Shown: positions 11,467 to 23,645, counted from the first letter of the stretch. The stretch is DNA of 64,000 nt from Pseudomonas putida (GCA_029953615.1 CP124529.1:3472501-3536500); one strand, 5' to 3'. Numbers and translations: made by a program. The notes: generated by a model not told the origin, from the sequence alone.

Positions 11467-14403
11467 TTATCGCATGATGTAGCGCATGCCCTGGCGTACC
11501 AGTGTGGAGCGTATTTCCTGCAGGCTGGCCAAGCGACGCCCGCTGATCCATGGCCAGTCCGCCCTGTCGAGGTATAACCTGTCGCCTTCCTGAAGGACTG
11601 GCGTGTACTTCAGCAGCCCATTACGGCCGCGATTTATCAGATTTAGTTGGCCATCGATGGAATCGAACGTGAATGTGCCCGTATTGCGAAGCAGGTTTTC
11701 CAAGGGCGCGCCGGACGGGATCTGAACTGCGGTCGGTACTTGCAGGCGCAGGTCGCCCTTGAGGTTGAATACGGACAGGTCGCCTTGCGCGACCCCGGTA
11801 TACCCAGGGTCCACTTCCACGCCCCCGACCTCGCTCAGGGCGATATCTTCGACGCGCAGCCCGATTGCCCCTTGCAACTCGCTGAGGCCGGTAACACCTT
11901 TGAAAGTATTGGAGTGGGAGTTGCCCATCAAGGCAACCCATTTGCTCAGGCCGCGTGTTGCCTGGTCGGCCTCGATGATCTCGTGGGCAAAGAAGTTCAT
12001 CATCTGCTGGCGGATCACCTGCGAAGGCGCTCTTTCCCAGGCTTGTCGGTAGCTGGCCATGCAATCGATCGACTGGATGCGGATGCCTTCTTTTTGTGCG
12101 GCTTGCAGGAGGTTCAAGAAGGTGTAACGGCTGGAGGCATCGATGCCAAAACCTTTATCCAGCGCTTGCGCATAGCGCTTCAGCGCGGGTGGCATCTCAC
12201 CGCTGACATGGAACAAGTCGAGGTCGGCCTGCTGGAATTCGGTCATGAAATGCTCCAGGTACAGCACCCTGACCTTGGCTTTCTTCAGCAGTGTCATGTT
12301 GTCGATCAAAAAGGCCTTGCTGCCAACTTGAGAATGGCTTTCACCGATTACCAGGCCATCGCTGTTTTCATAGACGCTGCGGATGATCTGCTTGGCGCTT
12401 GCCTCGCGGGGTAGTCGGGGAATCTGTGGTCTTGCAGGCAATTCAGCGGAGGCCAGGTACTGTTGCGCATCCTCGGCCAGGGTGTCACGCAGCTTCCTGA
12501 ATTCGGCAAAGGCGGTATTTTGTGCTGGTTCCGGGAAGGCCATGATGCCACTGAGCAAGTGCTCTTGGCCGGGAGCGATTGCCGAGTCTCTGAGAGTGGA
12601 GCGTAAGCTGCCAGGTACTTCATAGGGCGTCGGCGGCAGTGGCTCGGATGCCGTATGCGTGCTCCTGCCCCACAGTCCGAGCAGCTTGCGCGGCAGGCCG
12701 CCACCACCCGATAGGCGTGGCCGCGCCTGCGGTTGCCAGTGACCTGCAGCGTCCCTGCTAATGGGCACGTTGCGATAGAAGGAGTAAGGATTCTCAGGGT
12801 CGATCACCACCCAAGACTTCAACTCACTGATAAAACGTACCTGATAAGGGGTGTCACTGATCAGCGCATAGAAATTGCCATCTTGAGCATGGATGCCTGC
12901 CAATTGGCCGTCGCCTGGGTTGCCATGCAGCACGACGTTGGATTCGAAAGGCGCCAGCAGCTCGGCCTGTTGCACAGGCCTGAATGGCCCTGGCACCCAG
13001 GTTTCGATCTGCTCGGGCGATGCAGGCGCCGTCTCTACCTCGAACGGGGGGCTCTCTTCGGGGGGCGCTTCAGCAACCTCGACTAGCTCATTCTTGACGT
13101 TGCTTCCCGCTGCACTGGCCAGCATTGCAGCGTTGAACAGTGTGTCTATCGCAGCGAAGATGGCGCCAATCACGCCGGCGTGACGTTCACCGGTGGTATG
13201 GCCGTTGACGGCCTGGTCGATGTTCAGGCCGATATCCACCAGCCCTGCGCCCACTGCTGCCAGGGCTACGGGCCAGTCCAGCGCCGCGAGTGGGCTGAAG
13301 ACCTTGCCGAAGGCCTTGAGATAACCGATCCATAACTGCTTGCGCAGGTCATCATTGGAACGCAAGGCGAAGTTGGCGTCATCGGTCATGCGCTGGCGCG
13401 CGGCGTCACGCAGGTGGCTGAAGGCATCCCCGGGCAAGCTCTTGTCCAGCTGGTTGAGGCAGTGATGATCGTCACCTCCCCAATTGAAGAACAACAGGTC
13501 AATCATGTGATTCAGCCCGGTGCTGTCCTCGCGTTCGGAACGGGACGACAGCGCAAAGTGGCTCACGAAGCGTGCCCGGTTGTCCGCTTCGTTGGTATTG
13601 TTCAGCACCCACCAGTAAAGCGCCTTGCGGTCTGCGAAGAGGTGCAGGGCATCGACTTCACCCGGTGTGTAGAGCAATTGTCGGCCATCGGGCAGTTCGA
13701 TGCGCAGGAAGTCACTGGCCACATGGCCGCCGATATCGAAGGTGCACACGCGAAAACCTGCATCGGGTCGATGTTCCTCGTTCAACTGCTTCAGTGATGG
13801 TTGACCGATGTCGTGACCGGTGAGTGCCTGAGCCACTTGGCGGGCGCAGCTGGACAGGTCACTGGTAGGGTCGGCCGCGCAGGTTTCGACAACCTTGGCA
13901 AGGAAGTTGATCTTGGCCAGCGTGCGATAGCCATCGGCGTGCTGATGCCAGAAAGCATCCAGATGCTCGTGATAAGCGCTGCTGAAGTCGATATCCCAGA
14001 AATCATCCAGCACGTCCTTGGGCGCTATGGGGATTTCATTGTGCTCGTCATACACTTCGGCGTCTGGGCCGTCGGTGTAGAAGCCACTGAGGTAGCTGAG
14101 CAGGTCGCTGTTGTCCTGATCATTGACGTCGAAACGGTGCATCACCAACTGTGGCAGCGTGTAAGACTGGAACGGCGCGTCGTGATGTTGCCATCCGCTG
14201 AACGTTCGCGGGCTGCTTTGCGCGGCCATGAAGCGATTGAGGTGGACGTGATCCGGGTCTAGCGCGGCATGGCCATGCTTCTTCAGAACGGTGATCGCGG
14301 TTTCACGGGCCATCTGCCGAAGATCCGGACAAGCGCTGACCAGTGGTCGCGCCAGGTCGCGCAGTTGTTGTTCGGCCTTAGGCACCAGTATTTGCAGCCC
14401 CAT
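11467..14403 (-). CDS. Large toxin-like protein with C-terminal EreA/ChaN-like effector domain
   Basis: A 978-residue protein with no signal peptide. The N-terminal ~560 residues are charged and helical and resemble the dermonecrotic-toxin-type modules of Pseudomonas proteins annotated as membrane-targeted effector toxins. Two hydrophobic helices follow (LDWPVALAAVGAGLVDIGL and the segment from GVIGAIFAAI), then a proline/glutamate linker. The C-terminal part has GESHS (687-691), LEHF (716-719) and GNSHS (827-831), the spaced Glu/His pattern of EreA/ChaN-type enzymes also seen in Pasteurella toxin C2-like domains. I chose ATG 14403 because GAGGT lies 7 bases upstream; the frame runs open farther only because it shadows the next gene. 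Codon use is less GC-biased than the neighbours. No secretion or immunity gene is adjacent. Function is inferred. Confidence 0.75.
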   Translation of the reverse strand: MGLQILVPKAEQQLRDLARPLVSACPDLRQMARETAITVLKKHGHAALDPDHVHLNRFMAAQSSPRTFSGWQHHDAPFQSYTLPQLVMHRFDVNDQDNSDLLSYLSGFYTDGPDAEVYDEHNEIPIAPKDVLDDFWDIDFSSAYHEHLDAFWHQHADGYRTLAKINFLAKVVETCAADPTSDLSSCARQVAQALTGHDIGQPSLKQLNEEHRPDAGFRVCTFDIGGHVASDFLRIELPDGRQLLYTPGEVDALHLFADRKALYWWVLNNTNEADNRARFVSHFALSSRSEREDSTGLNHMIDLLFFNWGGDDHHCLNQLDKSLPGDAFSHLRDAARQRMTDDANFALRSNDDLRKQLWIGYLKAFGKVFSPLAALDWPVALAAVGAGLVDIGLNIDQAVNGHTTGERHAGVIGAIFAAIDTLFNAAMLASAAGSNVKNELVEVAEAPPEESPPFEVETAPASPEQIETWVPGPFRPVQQAELLAPFESNVVLHGNPGDGQLAGIHAQDGNFYALISDTPYQVRFISELKSWVVIDPENPYSFYRNVPISRDAAGHWQPQARPRLSGGGGLPRKLLGLWGRSTHTASEPLPPTPYEVPGSLRSTLRDSAIAPGQEHLLSGIMAFPEPAQNTAFAEFRKLRDTLAEDAQQYLASAELPARPQIPRLPREASAKQIIRSVYENSDGLVIGESHSQVGSKAFLIDNMTLLKKAKVRVLYLEHFMTEFQQADLDLFHVSGEMPPALKRYAQALDKGFGIDASSRYTFLNLLQAAQKEGIRIQSIDCMASYRQAWERAPSQVIRQQMMNFFAHEIIEADQATRGLSKWVALMGNSHSNTFKGVTGLSELQGAIGLRVEDIALSEVGGVEVDPGYTGVAQGDLSVFNLKGDLRLQVPTAVQIPSGAPLENLLRNTGTFTFDSIDGQLNLINRGRNGLLKYTPVLQEGDRLYLDRADWPWISGRRLASLQEIRSTLVRQGMRYIMR

Positions 14404-14604
14404 GAACGCTACCTCGTTGTGATTGAGCGTTCGAGCCTGGTCGAACCGCGTCCGCAGGGTGCGGTAGTTATCTACGCATTTATCCGGCACGTGCCGTAAT
14501 AACACTTCACTTAAACTTTCCCATTTGCAGGTGTATCGTATTCGCCCTTCATCGCCAGCCACTGCTGGCAGCTTGATTGCGCAGAACACGAGGTACCCGC
14601 ACCG

Positions 14605-15987
14605 ATGTCCTTCACCCGTCGACAAATGCTCAAGGGCCTGACCGGCCTGGTTGTGGTTGGCCTGGGCGCCGGTGGCGCGGCGCGTTACTGGCTGGGCAAG
14701 GTCGAAGACAACAACGCCGGCCATGACTACGAGCTGATCGCAGCGCCCCTGGACGTCGAGCTGGTGCCGGGCTTCAAGACCGAGGCCTGGGCCTTCGGCC
14801 CGTCGGCACCGGGTACCGAATTGCGCGTGCGCCAGGGTACCTGGCTGCGGGTGCGCTTCATCAACCACCTGCCGGTCGAAACCACCATCCACTGGCACGG
14901 CATTCGCCTGCCGCTGGAAATGGACGGCGTGCCTTATGTGTCGCAGCTACCGGTCAAGCCGGGCGAGTACTTCGACTACAAGTTCCGCGTGCCAGACGCG
15001 GGCAGCTACTGGTACCACCCGCATGTCAGCAGTTCCGAGGAGCTGGGCCGTGGCCTGGTCGGCCCGCTGATCGTCGAGGAGCGCGAACCGACCGGCTTCC
15101 AGCATGAGCGCACGCTGAGCCTGAAAAACTGGCACGTCGACGAGCAGGGGGCCTGGCTGCCGTTCAGCATTCCGCGTGAGGCGGCGCGCAATGGCACCGC
15201 CGGGCGCCTGATCACCATCAATGGCCAGGCCGATTCGGTCACCGAGCTGCCAGCCGGCCAAGTAGTGCGGGTGCGCCTGCTGAACCTCGATAACACCTGG
15301 ACCTACCGCATCAATCTCAAGGGCAACTGCGAGGCCAGAATCTATGCTCTGGACGGCAACCCGGTAACCCCACGCCCATTGGACGATGACTACTGGCTCG
15401 GCCCAGGCATGCGTATCTGCCTGGCTATCCGTATTCCCGAGGCGGGGGAGGAGATCTCGCTGCGCGACGGTTTCGTGCGCCTGGGCACCCTGCGTTCGGT
15501 GGCCAGCAACGACGCGCCGAGCGACTGGCCGCCGGCTTTGCCGCCCAACCCGATCGCCGAGCCGGACCTGGAGAATGCCGAAAAGCTCAACTTCAATTTC
15601 GAGTGGGCGGCGAAAGTTTCGGTCACTACGGATCAGGACAGGCCGTCGAGCATGTGGCAGATCAACGGCCAGGCTTGGGATATCACCGACAAGACCTGCG
15701 CCGAGCGGCCGATCGCCACGCTGAAGAAGGGTAAGAGCTACATCTTCGAGCTGAAGAACATGACCCAGTACCAACACCCGATTCACCTGCACGGCATGAG
15801 CTTCAAGGTGATCGGCTCCAACCGCCATGACATCAAGGAGCCCTGGTTCACCGATACCTACCTGCTGGGCAGGAACGAGCGCGCCCAGGTGGCACTGGTG
15901 GCGGATAACCCGGGCACCTGGATGTTCCACTGCCACGTCATCGACCACATGGAAACCGGCCTGATGGCCGCGATCGCGGTGGTCTGA
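14605..15987 (+). CDS. Tat-exported multicopper oxidase
   Basis: Periplasmic copper oxidase of the laccase/CueO/CopA class, probably oxidising Cu(I) or phenolic substrates with reduction of O2 to water. The 460-residue protein starts with a twin-arginine signal (TRRQMLKG at residues 4-11). Copper ligands are visible as HWH (96-98), HPH (138-140), HPIHLHG near 391-397 and HCHVIDHMETGLM near 443-455. The residue in the axial type 1 copper position is Leu rather than the Met of CueO. GAGGT lies 10 bases before the ATG. Its TGA overlaps the tadA ATG (TGATG), so the two are translationally coupled. It is divergent from the toxin-like gene across a 201-bp AT-richer gap (14404-14604). Confidence 0.93.
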   Translation: MSFTRRQMLKGLTGLVVVGLGAGGAARYWLGKVEDNNAGHDYELIAAPLDVELVPGFKTEAWAFGPSAPGTELRVRQGTWLRVRFINHLPVETTIHWHGIRLPLEMDGVPYVSQLPVKPGEYFDYKFRVPDAGSYWYHPHVSSSEELGRGLVGPLIVEEREPTGFQHERTLSLKNWHVDEQGAWLPFSIPREAARNGTAGRLITINGQADSVTELPAGQVVRVRLLNLDNTWTYRINLKGNCEARIYALDGNPVTPRPLDDDYWLGPGMRICLAIRIPEAGEEISLRDGFVRLGTLRSVASNDAPSDWPPALPPNPIAEPDLENAEKLNFNFEWAAKVSVTTDQDRPSSMWQINGQAWDITDKTCAERPIATLKKGKSYIFELKNMTQYQHPIHLHGMSFKVIGSNRHDIKEPWFTDTYLLGRNERAQVALVADNPGTWMFHCHVIDHMETGLMAAIAVV

Positions 15988-16466
15988 TGCGACCGCAGAT
16001 CATCGATCGCAGCCGCGATCAGGAATTCATGCGCCTGGCCCTGGCCCTGGCCGCCGAAGGTGCGGCCATGGGCGAGGTGCCGGTGGGCGCGGTGCTGGTG
16101 CAGCATGGGCAGGTGATCGGGCAGGGCTTCAACCGGCCGATCATCGACAGTGACCCTAGCGCACACGCCGAAATGGTAGCCATCCGCGCGGCGGCGAAAT
16201 CCGCCAGTAACTACCGGCTACCCGGCAGCACCCTGTACGTGACCCTGGAGCCGTGTAGCATGTGTGCGGGGTTGATCGTGCATTCGCGGGTGATGCGGGT
16301 AGTGTTCGGCGCGCTGGAGCCCAAGGCGGGGATCGTGCAGAGCCAGGGGCAGTTCTTCGGGCAGGGCTTCCTGAACCACCGCGTGCTGGTGGAGGGCGGG
16401 GTGCTGGCGGAGGAGTGCGGGCAGATCCTCAGTGACTTCTTCAAGGCTCGCAGGGCCAAGTCTTAA
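15987..16466 (+). CDS. tadA: tRNA-specific adenosine deaminase
   Basis: Deaminates A34 to inosine in the anticodon of tRNA-Arg(ACG). The 159-residue protein carries the cytidine-deaminase-fold zinc site: His60 and the proton shuttle Glu62 in AHAEM, with Cys90 and Cys93 in EPCSMC. The length is typical. Its ATG overlaps the stop of the multicopper oxidase, an operon arrangement with no obvious functional link. Confidence 0.95.
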   Translation: MRPQIIDRSRDQEFMRLALALAAEGAAMGEVPVGAVLVQHGQVIGQGFNRPIIDSDPSAHAEMVAIRAAAKSASNYRLPGSTLYVTLEPCSMCAGLIVHSRVMRVVFGALEPKAGIVQSQGQFFGQGFLNHRVLVEGGVLAEECGQILSDFFKARRAKS

Positions 16467-16471
16467 CCTGT

Positions 16472-16572
16472 ACCGGCCTCTTCGCGGGCATGCCCGCTCC
16501 CACAGGAATATCACTCCCCTCAGGCCTGTGGTGTAGCTGTGGGAGCGGGCGTGCCCGCGAAGGGGCCGGGGC
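16472..16572. repeat. REP doublet (inverted pair)
   Basis: Inverted arms CCGGCCTCTTCGCGGGCATG...CACAGG and CTGTGGGAGCGGGCGTGCCC...AAGGGGCCGG between the convergent tadA and mltF genes. No other terminator is visible here. Confidence 0.9.
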
Positions 16573-16576
16573 AGGC

Positions 16577-18082
<1,506 letters not shown>

Positions 18083-18207
18083 TTAGCTTGTCTGGTAGCG
18101 CTTTATGTGCAATGGCGGCCCAGGCCGCTACAGGGCGAGCGAAGCAGGTGTATTTTTTTGACCCGAAAGTCCGGTTCCGCCGCCCGGCAGCCGTGGCTTA
18201 GAGCGGG

Positions 18208-18236
18208 TGCCGAAACCCTTCGAATTAGGCTAGAAT
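18208..18236 (+). promoter_or_regulatory. Possible purL promoter
   Basis: TAGAAT (18231-18236) is preceded at 17 bases by a weak -35, TGCCGA (18208-18213). It lies 42 bases before the purL ATG. The rest of the gap 18035-18278 shows no gene. Confidence 0.4.
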
Positions 18237-18278
18237 GCACGGCCTCTAAGCACACCCCTTCCTGAGGCTGTCCCGACG

Positions 18279-21200
18279 ATGTTGATCCTGCGCGGCGCTC
18301 CTGCCCTTTCTGCCTTTCGCCACGGTAAATTACTCGAGCAACTGAGCCAGAAAGTCCCCGCTGTTACTGGTTTGTATGCCGAATTCGCCCACTTCGCCGA
18401 TGTCGACGGCGAGCTGACCGCCGACCAGCAGCAGGTGCTGGGCCGTCTGCTCAAGTACGGCCCGAGCGTGCCGGTACAGGAGCCGAGCGGCCGCCTGTTC
18501 CTGGTCGTGCCGCGCCTGGGCACCATTTCGCCCTGGGCCAGCAAGGCCAGCGACATCGCCCACAACTGCGGCCTGCAGTCGATCCAGCGCCTGGAGCGCG
18601 GTATCGCCTACTACGTGGCCGGCAGCCTGAGCGAAGCCGACGCCGAACTGATCGCCGCCGAGTTGCACGACCGCATGACCCAGCGCGTGCTCGGCCAGCT
18701 GGAGCAGGCCGCTGACCTGTTCAGCCATGCCCAGCCCAAGCCGATGACTTCGGTGGACATCCTCGCCGGTGGCCGTGACGCCCTGGCCAAGGCCAACGTC
18801 GACCTGGGCCTGGCCCTGGCCGAAGACGAGATCGACTACCTGGTCAACGCCTTCCAGGGTCTCAAGCGCAACCCGAACGACATCGAACTGATGATGTTCG
18901 CCCAGGCCAACTCCGAGCACTGCCGCCACAAGATCTTCAACGCCAGTTGGGACATCGACGGCCAGGCTCAGGAAAAGAGCCTGTTCGGCATGATCAAGAA
19001 CACCTACCAGATGCACAACGAAGGTGTGCTGTCGGCGTACAAGGACAACGCCTCGGTGATCGTCGGCAACGTTGCCGGCCGTTTCTTCCCGAACCCTGAA
19101 ACCCGCCAGTACGGCGCGGTGCAGGAGCCGGTGCACATCCTGATGAAGGTCGAGACGCACAACCACCCGACCGCCATCGCCCCGTTCTCCGGTGCCTCCA
19201 CCGGCTCCGGCGGCGAAATCCGCGACGAAGGCGCGACCGGACGTGGCGCCAAGCCCAAGGCTGGCCTGACCGGCTTCACCGTATCCAACCTGCGTATCCC
19301 GGGCTTCGAACAGCCATGGGAGCAGGCCTACGGCAAGCCTGAACGCATCGTCGACGCCCTCGACATCATGATCGAAGGCCCACTGGGCGGCGCCGCGTTC
19401 AACAACGAGTTCGGTCGCCCGGCCCTGACCGGTTACTTCCGTACCTTCGAGCAGGCCATCAACACCCCGCACGGTGAAGAAGTGCGCGGCTACCACAAGC
19501 CGATCATGCTGGCCGGTGGCATGGGCAATATCCGTGAAGACCACGTGCAGAAGGGCGAAATCACCGTCGGCGCCAAGCTGATCGTACTCGGCGGCCCGGC
19601 CATGCTGATCGGCCTGGGTGGCGGCGCCGCTTCGTCGGTGGCCACCGGTGCCAGCTCGGCAGACCTCGACTTCGCCTCGGTACAGCGTGAAAACCCGGAA
19701 ATGGAGCGCCGTTGCCAAGAGGTCATCGACCGTTGCTGGCAGCTGGGCGACGCCAACCCGATCGCCTTCATCCACGACGTTGGCGCGGGCGGTATCTCCA
19801 ACGCCTTCCCTGAACTGGTCAACGACGGTGGCCGTGGCGGCCGCTTCGAGCTGCGCAACGTGCCCAACGACGAGCCGGGCATGGCCCCGCACGAAATCTG
19901 GAGTAACGAATCGCAAGAGCGTTACGTGCTGGCCGTCAGCGCCGTCGACTTCGAGCGTTTCAAGGCTATCTGTGAACGTGAGCGTTGCCCGTTCGCCGTG
20001 GTCGGTGAAGCGACTGAAGAGCAGCACCTGACCGTAAGCGACAGCCACTTCGGTAACACCCCGGTGGACATGCCACTGGACGTGCTGCTGGGCAAGCCGC
20101 CGCGCATGCACCGTTCGGTAACCCGCGAAGCCGAGCTGGGCGATGACTTCGACCCGAGCAAGCTGGACCTGGATAACGCCGTTCAGCGCGTCCTCAGCCA
20201 CCCGGCTGTGGCCAGCAAAAGCTTCCTGATCACTATCGGCGACCGCACCATCACCGGCCTGGTAGCTCGTGACCAAATGGTTGGCCCGTGGCAGGTACCG
20301 GTGGCCGACTGCGCCGTCACCGCCACCAGCTTCGACGTCTATACCGGTGAAGCCATGGCCATGGGTGAGCGTACCCCGCTGGCCCTGCTGGATGCCCCGG
20401 CGTCCGGCCGCATGGCAATCGGCGAGACCATCACCAACCTGGCCGCTGCGCGCATCGAAAAGCTGTCCGACATCAAACTGTCGGCCAACTGGATGTCCGC
20501 CGCTGGCCACCCGGGTGAAGACGCGCGCCTGTACGACACCGTCAAGGCTGTCGGCATGGAGCTGTGCCCGGAGCTGGGTATTACCATTCCGGTCGGCAAA
20601 GACTCGATGTCGATGAAGACCAAGTGGAGCGACGAGGGCGTCGAGAAGAGCGTCACCTCGCCAATGTCGCTGATCATCACCGGCTTCGCTCCGGTCACCG
20701 ACATCCGCAAGACCCTGACCCCGCAACTGCGCATGGACAAGGGCGAGACCGATCTGATCCTGATCGACCTGGGCCGTGGCAAGAACCGCATGGGCGCCTC
20801 GATCCTGGCCCAGACCTACGGCAAGATCGCTGCCCAGGCACCGGACGTCGACGACGCCGAAGACCTGAAGGCTTTCTTCGCCGTGATCCAGGGCCTGAAC
20901 GCCGACGGTCACCTGCTGGCCTACCACGACCGCTCCGACGGCGGCCTGGTCACCACTGTGCTGGAAATGGCCTTTGCCGGCCACTGCGGCCTCGACCTGC
21001 ACCTCGATCCGCTGACCGACAGCAAGGGTGACGTGCCGGCCATCCTCTTCAACGAAGAGCTGGGCGCGGTCATCCAGGTTCGTCAGGATGCCACCCCGGA
21101 CGTGCTGGCACAGTTCAGCGCCGCTGGCCTGGGTGAAGGCTGCGTTGCGGTGATCGGCAAGCCGGTCAACAACGGTGAAGTGTCCATCAGCCTGAACGGC

Positions 21201-22178
21201 GAAGTGCTGTTCGACGACGACCGCCGCATGCTGCAGCGCCAGTGGGCCGAAACCAGCTACCAGATCCAGCGCCTGCGTGACAACGCTGACTGCGCTGACC
21301 AGGAGTTCGACCTGCTGCTCGAGGAAGACAACCCGGGCCTGTCGGTAAAGCTGGGCTTCGACGTCAACGACGACATCGCCGCGCCGTACATCAAGAAGGG
21401 TGTGCGCCCGCAAGTGGCCATCCTGCGCGAGCAGGGCGTCAACGGCCAGGTCGAGATGGCAGCCGCCTTCGACCGCGCCGGCTTCGCCGCCATCGACGTG
21501 CACATGAGCGACATCCTCGCCGGCCGTGTCGACTTCGAAGCCTTCAAGGGCCTGGTCGCCTGCGGTGGTTTCTCCTACGGTGACGTGCTGGGTGCCGGTG
21601 AAGGCTGGGCCAAGTCGGCGCTGTTCAACAGCCGCGCCCGCGACGCCTTCCAGGCTTTCTTCGAGCGTACCGACAGCTTCGCCCTGGGCGTGTGCAACGG
21701 TTGCCAGATGATGTCCAACCTGCACGAGCTGATCCCGGGCACCGAGCACTGGCCGCACTTCGTGCGCAACCGTTCGGAGCAGTTCGAGGCGCGCGTGGCC
21801 ATGGTCGAGGTGCAGAAGTCCAACTCGATCTTCCTGCAAGGCATGGCCGGTTCGCGCATGCCGATCGCCATCGCTCACGGTGAAGGCCATGCCGAATTCG
21901 CCAGCGAAGAGGCACTGCTGGCTGCGGACATGTCCGGCTGCGTGGCCCTGCGCTACGTCGACAACCACGGCAAGGTCACCGAAGCCTATCCGGCCAACCC
22001 GAACGGCTCGCCGCGTGGTATCACCGGCCTCACCAGCCGCGATGGCCGCGTGACCATCATGATGCCGCACCCGGAGCGTATGTTCCGCGCCGTGCAGAAC
22101 TCCTGGCGCCCGGACGAGTGGCAGGAAGACGCCGCGCTGATGCGTATGTTCCGTAATGCACGGGTGTGGGTGAACTAA
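18279..22178 (+). CDS. purL: Phosphoribosylformylglycinamidine synthase
   Basis: Large single-chain FGAM synthase that makes FGAM from FGAR, glutamine and ATP in purine synthesis. The 1299 residues give an N-terminal PurS-like domain, two AIRS-like ATP domains ([25 protein letters not shown] region at ~290-320; [11 protein letters not shown] near 450) and a C-terminal glutaminase with the nucleophile in GVCNGCQMM and the HGEGHAEF segment. Length and motifs are those of the gamma-proteobacterial enzyme. It is followed after 3 bases by a YqfO-like gene. Confidence 0.97.
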   Translation: MLILRGAPALSAFRHGKLLEQLSQKVPAVTGLYAEFAHFADVDGELTADQQQVLGRLLKYGPSVPVQEPSGRLFLVVPRLGTISPWASKASDIAHNCGLQSIQRLERGIAYYVAGSLSEADAELIAAELHDRMTQRVLGQLEQAADLFSHAQPKPMTSVDILAGGRDALAKANVDLGLALAEDEIDYLVNAFQGLKRNPNDIELMMFAQANSEHCRHKIFNASWDIDGQAQEKSLFGMIKNTYQMHNEGVLSAYKDNASVIVGNVAGRFFPNPETRQYGAVQEPVHILMKVETHNHPTAIAPFSGASTGSGGEIRDEGATGRGAKPKAGLTGFTVSNLRIPGFEQPWEQAYGKPERIVDALDIMIEGPLGGAAFNNEFGRPALTGYFRTFEQAINTPHGEEVRGYHKPIMLAGGMGNIREDHVQKGEITVGAKLIVLGGPAMLIGLGGGAASSVATGASSADLDFASVQRENPEMERRCQEVIDRCWQLGDANPIAFIHDVGAGGISNAFPELVNDGGRGGRFELRNVPNDEPGMAPHEIWSNESQERYVLAVSAVDFERFKAICERERCPFAVVGEATEEQHLTVSDSHFGNTPVDMPLDVLLGKPPRMHRSVTREAELGDDFDPSKLDLDNAVQRVLSHPAVASKSFLITIGDRTITGLVARDQMVGPWQVPVADCAVTATSFDVYTGEAMAMGERTPLALLDAPASGRMAIGETITNLAAARIEKLSDIKLSANWMSAAGHPGEDARLYDTVKAVGMELCPELGITIPVGKDSMSMKTKWSDEGVEKSVTSPMSLIITGFAPVTDIRKTLTPQLRMDKGETDLILIDLGRGKNRMGASILAQTYGKIAAQAPDVDDAEDLKAFFAVIQGLNADGHLLAYHDRSDGGLVTTVLEMAFAGHCGLDLHLDPLTDSKGDVPAILFNEELGAVIQVRQDATPDVLAQFSAAGLGEGCVAVIGKPVNNGEVSISLNGEVLFDDDRRMLQRQWAETSYQIQRLRDNADCADQEFDLLLEEDNPGLSVKLGFDVNDDIAAPYIKKGVRPQVAILREQGVNGQVEMAAAFDRAGFAAIDVHMSDILAGRVDFEAFKGLVACGGFSYGDVLGAGEGWAKSALFNSRARDAFQAFFERTDSFALGVCNGCQMMSNLHELIPGTEHWPHFVRNRSEQFEARVAMVEVQKSNSIFLQGMAGSRMPIAIAHGEGHAEFASEEALLAADMSGCVALRYVDNHGKVTEAYPANPNGSPRGITGLTSRDGRVTIMMPHPERMFRAVQNSWRPDEWQEDAALMRMFRNARVWVN

Positions 22179-22181
22179 GGC

Positions 22182-22493
22182 GTGTACAAGCTCGCCTTCT
22201 TCGTCCCCGCCAGCCATGTCGAAGTGGTCAAGGCCGCTGTGTTCGCCGCAGGTGGCGGGCGCATCGGCGGCTATGACCACTGCGCCTGGCAGACGCTGGG
22301 CCAGGGCCAGTTTCGCCCGCTGGACGGCAGCCAGCCGTACCTCGGGCAAACCGGTCAGGTCGAGGTGGTGGAGGAGTGGAAGGTGGAGCTGGTGGTGGCT
22401 GACGACCTGATTGCCCAGGTCGTCGCTGCGCTCAAGCAGAGCCACCCGTATGAAACGCCGGCCTACGAAGTCTGGCGGCTCGCCGAATTCTAG
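22182..22493 (+). CDS. YqfO/NIF3-insert-like small protein
   Basis: A 103-residue protein starting at GTG, 3 bases after the purL stop. It matches the small CutA/PII-like alpha-beta module inserted in YqfO (NIF3-type) proteins: hydrophobic strand YKLAFFVPASHVEVVKAAVF, then GAGRIGxYxxC-like GGGRIGGYDHCAW, and the C-terminal SHPYETPAYEVWRL. In pseudomonads it is free-standing. The role is unknown; metal or nucleotide sensing is possible by fold. The purL-downstream position suggests cotranscription. Confidence 0.85.
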   Translation: MYKLAFFVPASHVEVVKAAVFAAGGGRIGGYDHCAWQTLGQGQFRPLDGSQPYLGQTGQVEVVEEWKVELVVADDLIAQVVAALKQSHPYETPAYEVWRLAEF

Positions 22494-22503
22494 ACCGCAT
22501 CAA

Positions 22504-22598
22504 GGCAATTCGCGGGCAAGCCCGCTCCCACAGGTACTGCACAGCTCTCAAGCATTGTGCAGTACCTGTGGGAGCGGGCTTGCCCGCGAAGAGGCCGG
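22504..22598. repeat. REP doublet (inverted pair)
   Basis: Inverted arms AATTCGCGGGCAAGCCCGCT and AGCGGGCTTGCCCGCGAAGA around GTACTGCACAG...CTGTGCAGTAC-like spacers, which extend the pairing. It lies between the convergent YqfO-like gene and tatC. Confidence 0.9.
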
Positions 22599-22599
22599 A

Positions 22600-23358
22600 T
22601 CACCCAACCACAATCTCTTTGGTTTGCCCGGGCCGCTTCAACATCCCACAAGCCAGCAGCCCCACCTCGAACAGCACCCACATCGGCACCGCCAGCATCG
22701 TCTGTGAAAACACATCCGGCGGCGTCAGAATCATCCCCACCACAAAGCAGCCGACGATCACGTAGGGCCTGCTGCGTCGCAACGTAGCCACATCGGCCAA
22801 CCCCACCCAGACCACGATAAACGTTGCCACCGGGATCTCGAACGCCAGCCCGAATGCCAGAAACAGCGCCAGGATAAAGTCCAGGTACTGGCTGATATCA
22901 GTCATCATCGCCACACCCTCTGGTGTCACGCTGGCAAAGAAGCCGAACATCATCGGGAACACCAGGTAGAACGCGAAGGCCATGCCGGCATAGAACAGCA
23001 CAATGCTCGACACCAGTAGCGGCAGGGCAATGCGCCGTTCACGGCGGTACAGCCCCGGCGCCAGAAAGCCCCAGGCCTGGTGCAGCAACAGCGGCATGGC
23101 GATGAACAACGCGCACATCGCGGTCAGCTTGAACGGGGTCAGAAACGGCGAGGTGACGCTGGTGGCGATCATGCTCGCGCCTTCCGGCAAAAAGCGCCGC
23201 AGCGGTTCGGAAACAAGCGTGTACAGCGTCTGGGCGAAGGGGAACAGGCCGGCGAACACCAGCGCCAGCACAGCCAGGCAGCGCACCAGACGCTTGCGCA
23301 GGTCGCGCAGGTGTTCGGTCAGCGGCATGCTCGCCGCCGGGTCCATGGCAATACTCAT
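22600..23358 (-). CDS. tatC: Sec-independent translocase TatC (tat-1 copy)
   Basis: Polytopic receptor subunit of the Tat pathway, which exports folded proteins with twin-arginine signals. The 252 residues show the N-terminal cytoplasmic HLRDLRKRL motif (residues 15-23), six hydrophobic segments, the [12 protein letters not shown] loop (~97-108), and the conserved F/E segment [12 protein letters not shown]. Its ATG overlaps the tatB stop by 4 bases. The gene sits beside phoX-like and xcp genes, matching the P. putida tat-1 cluster reported to be induced by low phosphate and able to export UxpB; a second general Tat cluster is expected elsewhere. Confidence 0.95.
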   Translation of the reverse strand: MSIAMDPAASMPLTEHLRDLRKRLVRCLAVLALVFAGLFPFAQTLYTLVSEPLRRFLPEGASMIATSVTSPFLTPFKLTAMCALFIAMPLLLHQAWGFLAPGLYRRERRIALPLLVSSIVLFYAGMAFAFYLVFPMMFGFFASVTPEGVAMMTDISQYLDFILALFLAFGLAFEIPVATFIVVWVGLADVATLRRSRPYVIVGCFVVGMILTPPDVFSQTMLAVPMWVLFEVGLLACGMLKRPGQTKEIVVG

Positions 23359-23645
23359 GAGGCGTTTTCCTTGGGCAGCGCGACCGTGGCCGCATCATTG
23401 GCCGGCTCCGCAGTCAGGCTGATGCCCTGGCGGATCTCCTGTTCCAGGCGCTGCAACGGCGCGCTGTCGAGGTTAGGCAACTCGATCTCGCGCTCCACCT
23501 GCGTGCGCAGGGCGTGCATGGCCCGGCGTGCCTGACCCAGGCCGCGCCCGAGGGTGCGTGCCGCCACCGGCAAGCGCTCCGGGCCCAGCACCAGCAAGGC
23601 GACGATGCCGACCAGCAGCAACTCGCTGAAACCTACCTCGAACAT
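23355..23645 (-). CDS. tatB: Tat translocase subunit TatB
   Basis: A 96-residue single-span protein: hydrophobic helix [21 protein letters not shown] (from residue 3, written here without its first three residues), the hinge GPERLP typical of TatB, then an amphipathic helix and a charged C-terminal tail. The N-terminal MFEVGFSE carries the acidic residue that marks TatB. It overlaps tatC by 4 bases and tatA by 1 base (TCAT), so the three are translationally coupled. Confidence 0.93.
   Translation of the reverse strand: MFEVGFSELLLVGIVALLVLGPERLPVAARTLGRGLGQARRAMHALRTQVEREIELPNLDSAPLQRLEQEIRQGISLTAEPANDAATVALPKENAS

Noticed and set aside
14404..14898. 165-codon N-terminal extension of the toxin-like protein
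   Set aside because: It runs antisense through the start of the multicopper oxidase; GAGGT before ATG 14403 marks the real start.
18330..22445. 1371-codon open frame opposite purL
   Set aside because: Same cause: mirror of a strongly biased purL frame, with no ribosome site or recognisable domain.
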